A DNA stretch of 43,479 nucleotides, from the NCBI GenBank assembly GCA_021199295.1, contig JAJQII010000015.1, positions 1-43,479 of the forward strand. Reading direction: 5' to 3'. The translations under genes and the position numbers were made by a program. The notes beneath the pieces were generated by a model, which worked only from the letters and a program-made list of their open reading frames with translations, was not told where the DNA came from and did no database searches. Numbering within the stretch: position 1 is the stretch's first letter; every line of letters starts with the position of its first letter. Positions 27,677-38,236 of this stretch are shown one piece after another. Source of the DNA: Clostridia bacterium (GTDB lineage: Bacteria > Bacillota > Clostridia > Christensenellales > Borkfalkiaceae).

Positions 27677-30600
27677 TTACTTTCTTATTAAAGTTATTGT
27701 GGCTTTTTCGCCGTTGAGGTTTTGCTCTTTGGTGAAGCCCTCTGCCTCGCCTTCTATTACGCTGTCGGCAAGCACGTCACCTGCAAAACTTGCCGAAGCA
27801 AATACCTTTGCCGCCCTGCCTTCCGCCTTGTAATATACCGTTATGCGGTCGGTTACTTCAAATCCAGCCTCTTTACGCATATTCTGGATTTTAGAAACAA
27901 TTTCACGTTCCACTCCCTCGCAGATAAGCTCCTCTGTAAGCTGTGTGGAAAGGGCAACTGTAATGCCGTTATCTGACTGAGCGACGTAGCCGTTGGCGCT
28001 TTCGGTAAATACCTGTAAATCTTCAAGTTTAAGCACTACTTCTATGCTGTCTATCGAATAACTTCCGTTGGCACGTATTTCTTCTAACACTTTTGCGGCG
28101 TCGCAAGTTGCTATAAATTTGGAAATATCGCCAAGTTTTTTGCCGTATTTAGGGCCGAGCGTCTTAAGCTGGGGCTTTAATTTATAGCTAATAAACTTGC
28201 CAGCGTCGTCTGCCACGGTAAGTTTTTTAACGTTAAGCTCCTCTAAAACTATAGCCTTTTCTTCTTCAGAAAGCTCTATGCCTTTTTCGCTGACAACAAC
28301 CATCTCGGCAAGCGGCTGACGGTTTTTAAGGTTGCCGGCGTTGCGTGCCGCCCTGCCGTTTACTACTATGTCGAGAACCTGTTCCATTCCCTTTTCAAGC
28401 TGTAAATCTATCATGCTTTCGTCACATTCGGGGAATTTGCAAAGATGGACGGATACAGGCTGGTCGGGATAGAATGAAGGCACAAGATTTGTATAAACCA
28501 TTTCGGCAACGAAAGGCGTATAAGGCGCTGTTACTTTTGCAAGCGTAACTAACACAGTGTAAAGCGTTGTGTAAGCGGCTGCCTTATCGTCGGTCATGCT
28601 ACTGCCCCAATAGCGTTCGCGGCAACGGCGCACGTACCAGTTAGAAAGCACGTCGGTAAAGTCCTGTATGGCACGGGAACTTTCAGTAATCTCGTAGCGG
28701 GCAAGATGTTCGTCTACCAGCTTTACAAGCGTGTTGAGCTTGGAAAGTATCCATTTATCCATAAGCGACAGTTTGCAATCTTTAAGGCTGTACTTTGAAG
28801 GATCATATTTATCTATTTCGGCATAGAGCGTGAAGAACGCGTATGTGTTCCATAGCGTGCCGAGGTATTTGCGCTGAGCCTCGGAAACAGCTTCTTCGTA
28901 GAACCTTGAAGGCAGCCAGGGCGCTGACGATGTGTAAAAATACCAGCGTACGGCGTCTGCCCCCTGCTTATCAAGAACGCTCCACGGGTCTACCACGTTG
29001 CCCTTGTGCTTAGACATTTTTATGCCGTTTTTGTCGTTAACATGCCCTAAAACAATACAGTTTTTAAAGGGTGAAACGCCGAAAAGAATAGTGTTTACCA
29101 CTAGCAGCGTATAGAACCAGCCGCGGGTCTGGTCGATAGCCTCTGAAATAAAGTCGGCGGGGAATGTCTCCTTAAACAGATCTTCATTTTCAAACGGGTA
29201 ATGATACTGCGCAAAGGGCATTGAACCTGAATCGAACCAGCAGTCTATAACTTCGGGTGTACGCTTCATTTTGCCGCCGCAGCGGGGACACTTGCACGTA
29301 AGATTATCAAGATACGGGCGGTGAAGCTCTATATCCTCGTTTGCGGGTATACCGCATTTTTCTTTAAGTTCTGCCTTAGAGCCTATAACCTCTATTTCGC
29401 CGCAATCGGGGCATACCCATACGGGAAGGGGCGTACCCCAGTACCTGTCGCGGGAAAGCCCCCAGTCGATAACGTTTTCAAGGAAGTTGCCCATCCTGCC
29501 CTCTTTTATTGTGTCGGGCATCCAGTTTACCGAGCGGTTAGAAGCCTTTATATCTTCCTTTACTTTAGTAACGGCGATAAACCAGCTTGAACGGGCATAG
29601 TACAAAAGGGGCGTATCGCACCGCCAGCAATGGGGATAATCGTGTTCGAAGGGTATTACTTTGAATAAACTCCCCTCGTTTTCCATTCTTTCGAGTATTG
29701 TTTTATCTGCTTTTTTTGCGAACACACCGTCGAGCGAAGGAAATCTGCCGTCAAAGCAACCCCTTTCGTTTACCATCTGCACGACGGGTAAGCCGTAGCG
29801 CTTGCCCACTTTGTAGTCGTCCTCGCCGAACGCGGGCGCAATGTGTACCACACCCGTGCCGTCGCCCATAGTTACATAGCCGTCGCATACAACATAGTGC
29901 GATTTTATAGGCGCGTTAGACGGGGAAATACGCTTTACCTCGGCAGTTGTCTCGGGGAATAACGGCTCGTATTCCAGCCCTTCCCACTCTTTTCCGAGTT
30001 TTTCTTCTATTATTTTATAATCTTCAAAGAAGTTACCCGCCAAAGCCTTTGCAAGAATATAATATGTTCCCTCTGATTGTAACTTTACATAGGGCTCGTC
30101 GGGATTCATGCAGAGTGCCACGTTAGAAGGAAGCGTCCAGGGTGTTGTAGTCCATGCAAGAATGTAAAGGTTGTCTTCCCCCTTAACCTTAAAGCGGGCA
30201 ACGGCAGAATTTTCCTTTACAAGTTTATAACCCTGCGCTACCTCGTGCGAGGAAAGGGCTGTACCGCAGCGGGGGCAATAGGGAACTATCTTATGCCCCT
30301 TATACAAAAGCCCCTTTTCGTTCATCTGTTTTAAAGCCCACCACTCAGACTCTATATAATTATCGTCGTATGTTACGTAAGGGTTTTCCATATCCGCCCA
30401 GTAGCCTACGCGGTCAGACATCTTTTCCCATTCGCCCTTATACTTCCATACAGACTGTTTGCACTGTTTTATAAAAGGCTCTATGCCGTATTTTTCTATA
30501 TCCTGCTTGCCGTCCATGCCGAGCATTTTTTCCACTTCAAGCTCTACGGGAAGCCCGTGCGTATCCCAGCCCGCTTTACGTAAAACGTGCTTGCCCTTCA

Positions 30601-30820
30601 TTGTCTGATAACGGGGGATAAGATCCTTCATTACACGCGTAAGAATGTGACCTATATGCGGCTTGCCGTTGGCTGTGGGAGGGCCGTCATAGAAAGAAAA
30701 CTCTTCAGCCCCCTCGTTCTGTTTCACAGACTTTTTAAATACGTCGTTATCCTTCCAGAATTGTGCTACTTCCTTCTCTCTTTCAACAAAATTTAAAGAA
30801 GTGTCTACCTTTTTATACAT
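27677..30820 (-). CDS. ileS: Isoleucine-tRNA ligase
   Basis: DGPPTANGKPHIGHI HIGH motif, KMSKHKGN KMSKS motif, 1047 aa. Confidence 0.98.
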   Translation of the reverse strand: MYKKVDTSLNFVEREKEVAQFWKDNDVFKKSVKQNEGAEEFSFYDGPPTANGKPHIGHILTRVMKDLIPRYQTMKGKHVLRKAGWDTHGLPVELEVEKMLGMDGKQDIEKYGIEPFIKQCKQSVWKYKGEWEKMSDRVGYWADMENPYVTYDDNYIESEWWALKQMNEKGLLYKGHKIVPYCPRCGTALSSHEVAQGYKLVKENSAVARFKVKGEDNLYILAWTTTPWTLPSNVALCMNPDEPYVKLQSEGTYYILAKALAGNFFEDYKIIEEKLGKEWEGLEYEPLFPETTAEVKRISPSNAPIKSHYVVCDGYVTMGDGTGVVHIAPAFGEDDYKVGKRYGLPVVQMVNERGCFDGRFPSLDGVFAKKADKTILERMENEGSLFKVIPFEHDYPHCWRCDTPLLYYARSSWFIAVTKVKEDIKASNRSVNWMPDTIKEGRMGNFLENVIDWGLSRDRYWGTPLPVWVCPDCGEIEVIGSKAELKEKCGIPANEDIELHRPYLDNLTCKCPRCGGKMKRTPEVIDCWFDSGSMPFAQYHYPFENEDLFKETFPADFISEAIDQTRGWFYTLLVVNTILFGVSPFKNCIVLGHVNDKNGIKMSKHKGNVVDPWSVLDKQGADAVRWYFYTSSAPWLPSRFYEEAVSEAQRKYLGTLWNTYAFFTLYAEIDKYDPSKYSLKDCKLSLMDKWILSKLNTLVKLVDEHLARYEITESSRAIQDFTDVLSNWYVRRCRERYWGSSMTDDKAAAYTTLYTVLVTLAKVTAPYTPFVAEMVYTNLVPSFYPDQPVSVHLCKFPECDESMIDLQLEKGMEQVLDIVVNGRAARNAGNLKNRQPLAEMVVVSEKGIELSEEEKAIVLEELNVKKLTVADDAGKFISYKLKPQLKTLGPKYGKKLGDISKFIATCDAAKVLEEIRANGSYSIDSIEVVLKLEDLQVFTESANGYVAQSDNGITVALSTQLTEELICEGVEREIVSKIQNMRKEAGFEVTDRITVYYKAEGRAAKVFASASFAGDVLADSVIEGEAEGFTKEQNLNGEKATITLIRK

Positions 30821-30841
30821 AAATTCTCCTGTGTTCGCCGA

Positions 30842-31095
30842 ACAATAAACAAAGCGCCCGTTGCATACGGACGCCTTTTAAACGTTTATAAACCACCGAT
30901 GAACAAACTGACATTTGCCGTAACTTGTAACGGGTTACGAATCCGCGTCCCCTTACTACAATTTTCACGGGACGGGCTGAAAGGTGATATCCCACACAAT
31001 CTTGCTGCTGCCTTGCACCATACGGCAACTCTCTGAAAACTACTTTGCGGGGCATTGTCCTTTTTTAACGCCTTTGCTTTTAAATTTTTATAAAT
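30842..31095 (-). promoter_or_regulatory. T-box leader (Ile), upstream of ileS
   Basis: Minus strand: stem I AGAGAGTTGCCGTATGGTGCAAGGC; specifier ATC (30986-30988); GTAGTAAGGGGACGCGG; degenerate core CGGTGGTTTATAAACG; terminator AAAAGGCGTCCGTATGCAACGGGCGCTTTGTTT. Confidence 0.85.
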
Positions 31096-31097
31096 TA

Positions 31098-31126
31098 ATT
31101 ATAGAAAAAGGGGCAAAACTTGTCAA
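31098..31126 (-). promoter_or_regulatory. Consensus sigma70-type promoter of ileS T-box
   Basis: Minus strand TTGACA-17 bp-TATAAT, perfect consensus. Confidence 0.85.
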
Positions 31127-31141
31127 GAACTTTTAGCCCCC
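31105..31141 (-). terminator. Terminator of trp operon, overlapping the ileS promoter
   Basis: Minus strand GGGGGCTAAAAGTTCTTGACAAGTTTTGCCCCTTTTT. Confidence 0.75.
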
Positions 31142-31161
31142 ATTTTGTATTTACAAGCGTT

Positions 31162-31938
31162 TTATGCCTTTGACACTGCTTTTTTCATACTGTAAGTATA
31201 GTCATAAACTGCCTGTTCGGCATCCTTGCCGTACTTTTCTATAATTTTAACTATGGCGCTGCCGACTATAGCCCCGTCTGAAATACCTGCCATTTTTGCG
31301 GCTTGTTCGGGAGTGCTGATACCAAAGCCTATGGCAACGGGAATATCAGTAACCTGCCTTGCCAAACCGACCATACTTTCAAGGTCTGTTTCTATTTTTT
31401 GCCTTACGCCCGTAACGCCCATAGACGACACTGCGTAAACATAGCCCGTAGCATCTTTGGCAATGGTCTTTATACGTTCGTGCGAAGTGGGTGCAATAAG
31501 GGAAATTATATCCACGCCGTGCAAAGCGGCTACGGGGGCAAGTTCACCCTTTTCTTCGAACGGCATATCGGGAATAATTATACCATCTACGCCGAGTTTT
31601 TCGCATTTTGCAAAAAATCTTTCGTAACCGTAATGGAAAACGGGATTTATATAGGTAAGGAAAACGAGAGGAATATCGCTCTGCTCCCTGACCTTTTTAA
31701 CAATTTCAAATACACCTTCCACCGTCATACCATTAGACAAAGCGCGTATATTTGCCTCTTGTATAACCACCCCTTCTGCCGTGGGATCAGAAAAAGGTAT
31801 GCCGATTTCTACAATGTCCGCACCGGCACGTTGCATAGCAAGTATAAATTTTACCGTGCTTTCGGCATCGGGATCGCCTGCCGTAAGAAAGGGTATAAAT
31901 GCTTTACCGTGAGAAAAAGCCTGTCTTATTTTACTCAT
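31162..31938 (-). CDS. trpA: Tryptophan synthase alpha subunit
   Basis: [56 protein letters not shown]. Confidence 0.97.
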   Translation of the reverse strand: MSKIRQAFSHGKAFIPFLTAGDPDAESTVKFILAMQRAGADIVEIGIPFSDPTAEGVVIQEANIRALSNGMTVEGVFEIVKKVREQSDIPLVFLTYINPVFHYGYERFFAKCEKLGVDGIIIPDMPFEEKGELAPVAALHGVDIISLIAPTSHERIKTIAKDATGYVYAVSSMGVTGVRQKIETDLESMVGLARQVTDIPVAIGFGISTPEQAAKMAGISDGAIVGSAIVKIIEKYGKDAEQAVYDYTYSMKKAVSKA

Positions 31939-33115
31939 AAATCTGTACTCCCCTGTAACGCGCTATTGCTGCCACGTCTTTATCTCCCCTGCCCGACAGA
32001 CAAATAATTATGCTGTCGTTTTTATCCATCTCGGGTGCAATTTTAATTGCCTGCGCCACGGCATGGGCGCTTTCTATCGCGCAGATAATGCCTTCTGTCC
32101 TGGCGAGATACTCAAAGGCGGCAACCGCCTCGTCGTCGGTTATAGGAACATAAGTCGCCCTGCCGCTGTCGCGAAGATACGCGTGTTCAGGGCCTATCCC
32201 CGGGTAGTCAAGCCCTGCCGATATGGAATACACGGGGGCTATCTGCCCGTTTTCGTCCTGGCAAAAATAGGACTTCATTCCATGGAATATACCTAACGTA
32301 CCCTTAGCCATAGTAGCCGCGTGCATATCTGTATCTATGCCCTTGCCTGCCGCCTCGCACCCGATAAGTTTTACGCCGCTGTCGGGTACGAAGGCATGGA
32401 ACATTCCCATAGCGTTGCTGCCGCCGCCCACGCACGCAAGCACCGCGGCAGGAAGTTTGCCTTCGCGCTGTAAAATCTCGGCGCGGGCTTCTTTGCCTAT
32501 AACGCTCTGGAAATCCCGTACCATAAGCGGGAACGGGTGCGGCCCCATAACCGAACCCAAAACGTAATGGGTATCGTTTACGCGGCTGCTCCACTCGCGC
32601 ATGGTTTCGTTTACCGCATCCTTTAAAGTCTGTGTACCGCTTGTAACGGCGTGCACCTTAGCGCCAAGAAGCTCCATCCTGTAGACGTTTAAAGCCTGCC
32701 TATCGGTATCTACCTTGCCCATAAAAATTTCACATTCCATACCAAACAGTGCGGCAACCGTTGCAGTAGCCACGCCGTGCTGCCCTGCCCCCGTTTCGGC
32801 AATTACCCTTGTTTTGCCCATTTTTTTAGCAAGGAGTACCTGCCCTAAAACGTTGTTTATTTTATGTGAACCCGTATGGTTGAGGTCTTCCCTTTTAAGA
32901 TATATTTTTGCCCCGCCAAGGTCTTTTGTCATTCGGTCGGCATAATATAAAAGGGACGGCCTGCCCGCGTAAGTTTTTAACAACCCGTTGAGTTCGTCGT
33001 TAAACTTCTGGTCGTTTTTATAAAATTCGTATTGCTTTTCAAGATTAATAAGTTCGTTCATAAGCGTTTCAGAAATGTACTGCCCGCCGAACTGCCCGTA
33101 TCTGCCTTTACTCAT
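31931..33115 (-). CDS. trpB: Tryptophan synthase beta subunit
   Basis: [44 protein letters not shown]. Confidence 0.98.
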   Translation of the reverse strand: MSKGRYGQFGGQYISETLMNELINLEKQYEFYKNDQKFNDELNGLLKTYAGRPSLLYYADRMTKDLGGAKIYLKREDLNHTGSHKINNVLGQVLLAKKMGKTRVIAETGAGQHGVATATVAALFGMECEIFMGKVDTDRQALNVYRMELLGAKVHAVTSGTQTLKDAVNETMREWSSRVNDTHYVLGSVMGPHPFPLMVRDFQSVIGKEARAEILQREGKLPAAVLACVGGGSNAMGMFHAFVPDSGVKLIGCEAAGKGIDTDMHAATMAKGTLGIFHGMKSYFCQDENGQIAPVYSISAGLDYPGIGPEHAYLRDSGRATYVPITDDEAVAAFEYLARTEGIICAIESAHAVAQAIKIAPEMDKNDSIIICLSGRGDKDVAAIARYRGVQIYE

Positions 33116-33716
33116 ATTGCCTTAACCTCTGCACTGCGCTGATTATTTTTTTTCTGCTTTTTAAGCCCTGCGTCTCTACGCCGCTGCTTAAATCAACCGC
33201 GTAAGGATGAACCTCACGCACAAAATGTTCTATATTTTCAGGCGTTATGCCGCCCGCGAGAAAAAACGGCTTACTTCTTTTACCGATAAGAGAATGGTCA
33301 AACTGTTCACCCGTACCGCCTTTGCCGTTATCCAAGAGCAAAAAGTCAACGTCTGTCTGCTCCCACAGTTTGAGCTCCCTTTCCACGTATTTATCCTGCA
33401 TGGATATTGCTTTTATCACCTTACAACCGTAATTTTTAAGCGACTCGGCATACTCTACGGATTCATTCCCGTGCAACTGGACAATATCTATCACACCGCC
33501 GTCCACAAATTTTAGTACTTCTTCACGCGGGGCGTCGGCAAACACTCCTACCGCCTGTATATGCCTGTCTAACATCATCTTAAGCCCGATTGCCTTTTCG
33601 TAAGTTATACGCCTTCTGCTGGGAGCAAACACAAAACCTATGTAATCGGGATAGGCTTCGTTTACATAATCTATATCACGCTTGCGGGAAAGTCCGCAAA
33701 TTTTTATCTTCGTCAT
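33108..33716 (-). CDS. trpF: Phosphoribosylanthranilate isomerase
   Basis: [45 protein letters not shown]. Confidence 0.97.
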   Translation of the reverse strand: MTKIKICGLSRKRDIDYVNEAYPDYIGFVFAPSRRRITYEKAIGLKMMLDRHIQAVGVFADAPREEVLKFVDGGVIDIVQLHGNESVEYAESLKNYGCKVIKAISMQDKYVERELKLWEQTDVDFLLLDNGKGGTGEQFDHSLIGKRSKPFFLAGGITPENIEHFVREVHPYAVDLSSGVETQGLKSRKKIISAVQRLRQYE

Positions 33717-33728
33717 GATAACACCGTT

Positions 33729-34529
33729 TTAAAACCCGCGCAAGCTATCCAGAGTTGCTTTTTTATCGCTGCTGCGCATAAGCGTTTCGCCTATAAGCAC
33801 TCCGTCCGCCCCGATTTTTTTTAAATTATTTATATCTTCCGCCGTCTTTATTCCGCTTTCCGATATAAATATAATATCTTGCGGAATAAACTGCCTGAGC
33901 CGTGAAGACGTTGAAATATCCACGTCAAAAGTGTTGAGGTTGCGGTTGTTTACCCCTATTATCCTTGCCCCGCAATTTACAGCCCTGAGTACCTCTTCCG
34001 AAGTATGCGCCTCGAACACGGCGGAAAGCCCCATACTGTCAGCGGCGGCAAAACATTCTTTAAGCAAGCTGTCTGAAAGCATTGCGCAAATAAGCAGAAC
34101 GGCAGACGCGCCCAAGATTTTCGCCTGGTATACCATATATGGCGACACGGTAAAATCTTTGCGAAGGACGGGAATTTTCACCTCTTGCGATATCTCATTC
34201 AGGTAATTATCGCTGCCCTTAAAATAGAAAGGTTCTGTAAGTACCGACAATGCCGACGCACCCGCCGCCTCGTACTCCCTGGCAATCTGCACATAAGGGA
34301 AATCGGCGGCAATAACGCCCTTAGACGGGGATGCTTTTTTTACCTCACAGATAAAAGAAATTCCGTCTGTCTTAAGAGCCTTTTCAAACGGGTACAGAAA
34401 CTTGCCGTCTTTCTTAAATTCTTTTACGGCAATTTCCTGAGCCTGCGCCTTTACCTTTTCTGATGGCAGCATCTGTTGTTCTTTTAATATACGCTCTTTC
34501 GTTTTTTTGGCAATTTCTTCGAGTATCAT
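33729..34529 (-). CDS. trpC: Indole-3-glycerol phosphate synthase
   Basis: FICEVKKASPSKGVIAADF; VLRKDFTVSPYMVYQAKILGA; GVNNRNLNTFDVD. Confidence 0.98.
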   Translation of the reverse strand: MILEEIAKKTKERILKEQQMLPSEKVKAQAQEIAVKEFKKDGKFLYPFEKALKTDGISFICEVKKASPSKGVIAADFPYVQIAREYEAAGASALSVLTEPFYFKGSDNYLNEISQEVKIPVLRKDFTVSPYMVYQAKILGASAVLLICAMLSDSLLKECFAAADSMGLSAVFEAHTSEEVLRAVNCGARIIGVNNRNLNTFDVDISTSSRLRQFIPQDIIFISESGIKTAEDINNLKKIGADGVLIGETLMRSSDKKATLDSLRGF

Positions 34530-34563
34530 AACAGCATTATATTCTCCCGTAATAAAATGAGCC

Positions 34564-35577
34564 TTAATTTACGTTGGTAAACTTTATAAATTCATCCAGC
34601 TTGGCTTTGGCAAAATCGCCGTCTATCAGATTTTCGGCAAGGCGCACGCCTTCGGCTATAGTTGCCGCTTTGCCTGCGATATACAGTGCCGCACCGCTGT
34701 TCATAACCACGGCATTGCGTTTTGCTCCCCTTTCTTTGCCGTTAAGAATATTTAAAGTAATCTGCGCGTTTTCCTGCGGAGAGCCACCTTTAAGCTCGTC
34801 TTTACCGCAACGGGCAAAGCCGAAGTCCTCGGGGCAAATTTCGTAATCGTAAAATTTGCCGCCTTTAAGTTCGCATACGGTAGTTGCAGAACTTGCCGAA
34901 ATCTCGTCAAGTTTATCCTTGCCGTAAACCACCATAGCGCTTTCTACACCCAAGTTAGCAAGCACTCGTGCAAGCGGACGTACAAGGGCTTGATCGTAAA
35001 CACCCATAAGCTCCATTTCCGCACACGCGGGATTGGAGAGAGGACCTAATATATTAAACACCGTTCGTATTCCCAGCTCCCTGCGCACAGGGGCTACGTA
35101 CTTCATCGCGGTGTGGTACGTCTGTGCAAAAAGAAAACATATGCCTATATTTTCTAAAAGGTAGGCGCTACGTTCGGGCGGAATGGCAATGTTTGCGCCG
35201 AGGGCTTCTAAAACGTCTGCCGCACCGCTCTTACTGGAAGCGGCACGGTTGCCGTGTTTTGCAACATTTACGCCGCCTGCGGCTATTACGAAAGCCGAAG
35301 TGGTTGATATATTGAACGAACCTGCCCCGTCGCCGCCCGTTCCCACTATCTCTAACGCCTTGCAGTTATGTTCAAGTTTTGCGCCGTGGCTGCGCATTGC
35401 CTGGGCGGAAGCCGTTATTTCTTCTACCGTTTCCCCCTTTACCGCTAATGCAGTAAGGTAAGAGCTTATCTGTATACCGCTTGCCTTGCCTCCCATAATT
35501 TCGTCCATTACGGCGTAAGCCTCGCCAAAAGAAAGGTCTTGCTTTAAAACTGTTTTTTGTATAGCTTCTTTAATCAT
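34564..35577 (-). CDS. trpD: Anthranilate phosphoribosyltransferase
   Basis: VGTGGDGAGSFNISTTSAFV; KHGNRAASSKSGAADVLEALG; NILGPLSNPA. Confidence 0.98.
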   Translation of the reverse strand: MIKEAIQKTVLKQDLSFGEAYAVMDEIMGGKASGIQISSYLTALAVKGETVEEITASAQAMRSHGAKLEHNCKALEIVGTGGDGAGSFNISTTSAFVIAAGGVNVAKHGNRAASSKSGAADVLEALGANIAIPPERSAYLLENIGICFLFAQTYHTAMKYVAPVRRELGIRTVFNILGPLSNPACAEMELMGVYDQALVRPLARVLANLGVESAMVVYGKDKLDEISASSATTVCELKGGKFYDYEICPEDFGFARCGKDELKGGSPQENAQITLNILNGKERGAKRNAVVMNSGAALYIAGKAATIAEGVRLAENLIDGDFAKAKLDEFIKFTNVN

Positions 35578-36145
35578 TTATAGCACCTGCCAATTTTAAA
35601 AAATTACTTAATATCTTTTTGCCGTTCGGGGTAAGTATTGACTCGGGGTGGAACTGCAATCCGAAAACGGGATATTTTTTATGTTCTACCGCCATAATCT
35701 CGTTTTGTTTCGTAATGGCGGTAACCATTAATTCTTCAGGGAGCTGCGTAGCCTCTAACGAATGATACCTTGCCGCAGGAAAACTTGCCCCCAAGCCGCT
35801 AAACAGCCTTCCGCCCGTAACAAAAACTTCAGACTGTTTGCCGTGCATTATTCGGCTTGCATAAGTCACTTTGCCGCCGTAAGCCTCGCAGATAGCCTGA
35901 TGTCCGAGGCACACGCCCAATATCGGAATTTTGCTACCCAGCCTTTTTACAGCTTCTATACAAATACCCGCGTTCTGCGGTTTACCAGGCCCCGGGGATA
36001 ACACGATTGCAAAGGGATTTAACTGCCCAAGCTCTTCTACCGTTATACCGTTGTTGCGGAAGACTTTTATATCGGGGTACTGTTCGCCTATAAGCTGGTA
36101 AAGGTTATAAGAAAAACTGTCGTAATTATCTATAAGCGCAATCAT
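35570..36145 (-). CDS. trpG: Anthranilate/aminodeoxychorismate synthase glutamine amidotransferase subunit
   Basis: IDNYDSFSYNL; LSPGPGKP; ILGVCLGHQAICEAYG; QFHPES. Confidence 0.97.
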   Translation of the reverse strand: MIALIDNYDSFSYNLYQLIGEQYPDIKVFRNNGITVEELGQLNPFAIVLSPGPGKPQNAGICIEAVKRLGSKIPILGVCLGHQAICEAYGGKVTYASRIMHGKQSEVFVTGGRLFSGLGASFPAARYHSLEATQLPEELMVTAITKQNEIMAVEHKKYPVFGLQFHPESILTPNGKKILSNFLKLAGAIND

Positions 36146-37620
36146 TTTTCCAAACCCCCGTCGGCAATTTCGCAGGCTTTTATAGTAGCCCTTGCTTTAT
36201 TCAGACATTCGCGGTATTCGTTTTCAGGCACGCTGTCGGCAACAATCCCTGCACCCGAACAGACATACACACTGCCGTTTTTGGCATATGCCATTCTTAT
36301 AGAAATGCAGGTATCCATATCTCCCGTAAAGGAAATATACCCCACAGCACCGCCATAAATACCCCTGCGGCAACCTTCAAGTTCATCAATTATCTCACAA
36401 GCCCTTATTTTGGGAGCACCTGACAGAGTTCCCGCGGGAAGTATTGCGTTAATTGTATCTATAAAATCTTTGTCTTGCGAAAGTTCGCCGCGTACCGTAG
36501 AGCCTATGTGCATTATATGCGAATAACGCTCGACAGCCATATATTTTTCAAGGCAGACAGTGCCAAGCCTGCTTACTTTGCCTATATCGTTCCTGCCCAA
36601 ATCAACAAGCATATTGTGTTCAGCAAGCTCTTTTTCGTCGGATAAAAGTTCTTCTTCTAACTTTTTATCTTCTTCGTATGTCTTCCCCCTCGGGCGAGAG
36701 CCTGCAAGCGGATAGGTGTGCAGCACGCCGCTCTGCGATTTTACCAATGTTTCGGGCGAAGCGCCCGCAAGCTCGATATCCGTACCCGAAAAGTAAAACA
36801 TATAGGGCGAAGGGTTAATAGTCCTGAGCGTTCGGTATACGTTTAACAAACTGCCCTCTATTTCAGCTTCCATACGGTTTGCAAGCACTACCTGGAAAAT
36901 ATCGCCCTCGTATATATAATTTTTTGCCCGTTCTACCATTTTGCAATACTCATTTTTGGAAAAACGTGCTTTAAACTGGCTCTTAAGCCTGAACGGAATA
37001 TCTTCTGCCGCATGCCCGTCTTGTATTATTTCTTTAAGCTTTTTAAGGATTTCGCATGCTCTGTAATAATTTTCCTCCAGATTTCCCTGAGTGCTTGCAG
37101 AGGCTATAAGAATAATTTTCTGTTTATAATTATCAAACGCTATAACCTTGTCGAAAAGCATCAAGTCAAGGTCTTTAAAGTGTGCGTCGTCTGCGGCATT
37201 CAGTTTTAAACAGGGTTCGGCGTATTTTATATAATCGTAGGAAAAATAACCTGCAAAGCCGCCTGTAAAAGTGGGAAGCCCTTCTATTACGGGGGCTTTG
37301 TATTCGGCAATAACCTTACGGATATAGTCACCCGGGAAATCTGTGAAAAACGTCTGCGTTTCGCCGTTTGATTTTACTGTGAGAATACCGTTTTTGCCAC
37401 TTACCTCCATACAGGGCTCAAAACCTAAAAAGGAATATCTGCCCCACCTTTTGGCATCTTCGCTGCTTTCAAGCATAAAGCAATGTGGGCTTACATTTTT
37501 AAGCCTTTTAATAACCCCTATAGGCGTGTACAGATCTGAGTACATCTCGATACTTACGGGCACTGTTTTATAACCTTGCGCGGCGTATTCCTTAAACTGC
37601 TTTAATTCGGGAAAGGGCAT
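36142..37620 (-). CDS. trpE: Anthranilate synthase component I
   Basis: IFQVVLANR; LAGSRPRGKTYEED; LVDLGRNDIGKV; GTLSGAPKIRACEIIDELE. Confidence 0.97.
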   Translation of the reverse strand: MPFPELKQFKEYAAQGYKTVPVSIEMYSDLYTPIGVIKRLKNVSPHCFMLESSEDAKRWGRYSFLGFEPCMEVSGKNGILTVKSNGETQTFFTDFPGDYIRKVIAEYKAPVIEGLPTFTGGFAGYFSYDYIKYAEPCLKLNAADDAHFKDLDLMLFDKVIAFDNYKQKIILIASASTQGNLEENYYRACEILKKLKEIIQDGHAAEDIPFRLKSQFKARFSKNEYCKMVERAKNYIYEGDIFQVVLANRMEAEIEGSLLNVYRTLRTINPSPYMFYFSGTDIELAGASPETLVKSQSGVLHTYPLAGSRPRGKTYEEDKKLEEELLSDEKELAEHNMLVDLGRNDIGKVSRLGTVCLEKYMAVERYSHIMHIGSTVRGELSQDKDFIDTINAILPAGTLSGAPKIRACEIIDELEGCRRGIYGGAVGYISFTGDMDTCISIRMAYAKNGSVYVCSGAGIVADSVPENEYRECLNKARATIKACEIADGGLEK

Positions 37621-37642
37621 AAATTTCTCCTGCCGCGGGCAA

Positions 37643-37930
37643 TAAAAAAACCGCCCGTGACATTACTAAAATAATGTCAAGGACGGATTGAAAACAATTC
37701 GCGGTGCCACCTTGCTTCACGCATATAATATGCGTGCACCTTGTAAGATACTATCATATCCCTGCAGACTTACGCGCTGCTTAACGTCGCGCCATACTCG
37801 GCATAAAGCCTTTCCCTCGCGCCCTCGGCGGTCCATTTAACAGACTGCGTTTTGCCCGGATTCCACCGCCCCGAACTCTCTGTGAATGCACGTTCCGTTT
37901 TTATCTCCGCTTCATCGGTTATCTATTGTT
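37643..37930 (-). promoter_or_regulatory. T-box leader (Trp), upstream of trp operon
   Basis: Minus strand: T-box core AAGGTGGCACCGCGAAT (37699-37716); specifier TGG (37833-37835); UGGC fits G discriminator of tRNA-Trp; terminator CCGTCCTTGACATTATTTTAGTAATGTCACGGGCGGTTTTTTT. Confidence 0.92.
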
Positions 37931-37934
37931 AGCT

Positions 37935-37963
37935 ATTATATTCCCGTTTTTTTGAATTGTCAA
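37935..37963 (-). promoter_or_regulatory. Consensus sigma70-type promoter of trp T-box/operon
   Basis: Minus strand TTGACA-17 bp-TATAAT, perfect consensus. Confidence 0.85.
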
Positions 37964-37988
37964 TAAAAATTTGCTAAGATTTTAATAT

Positions 37989-38222
37989 TTAAATACTTTC
38001 GTGTATAGTACGGGAAATAACGTCATCCTGCTGTTCTTTGGTAAGTTTATTAAAGTTTACTGCGTAACCCGATACCCTTACAGTAAGCTGGGGGTATTTT
38101 TCGGGATGAGCCTGTGCATCTAATAAAGTGTCGCGGCTGAATACGTTTACGTTTAAATGATGCCCGCCGCTTAACGCGTAAGCATCTATCATATTTACTA
38201 AATTTTCTACTCTGTCAGACAT
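37989..38222 (-). CDS. Stand-alone glycyl-radical domain of pyruvate formate-lyase (split C-terminal subunit, GrcA/YfiD-like)
   Basis: [53 protein letters not shown]; radical Gly codon 38067-38069; SD AAAGGAG 7 nt before ATG. Confidence 0.93.
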   Translation of the reverse strand: MSDRVENLVNMIDAYALSGGHHLNVNVFSRDTLLDAQAHPEKYPQLTVRVSGYAVNFNKLTKEQQDDVISRTIHESI

Positions 38223-38236
38223 AATCTTTCTCCTTT

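Noticed and set aside
30813-31055. 80 aa minus-strand ORF overlapping the ileS start
   Set aside because: Lies within the Ile T-box leader; no SD or family support.
31303-32007. 234 aa plus-strand ORF
   Set aside because: Antisense to trpA; no recognisable domain.
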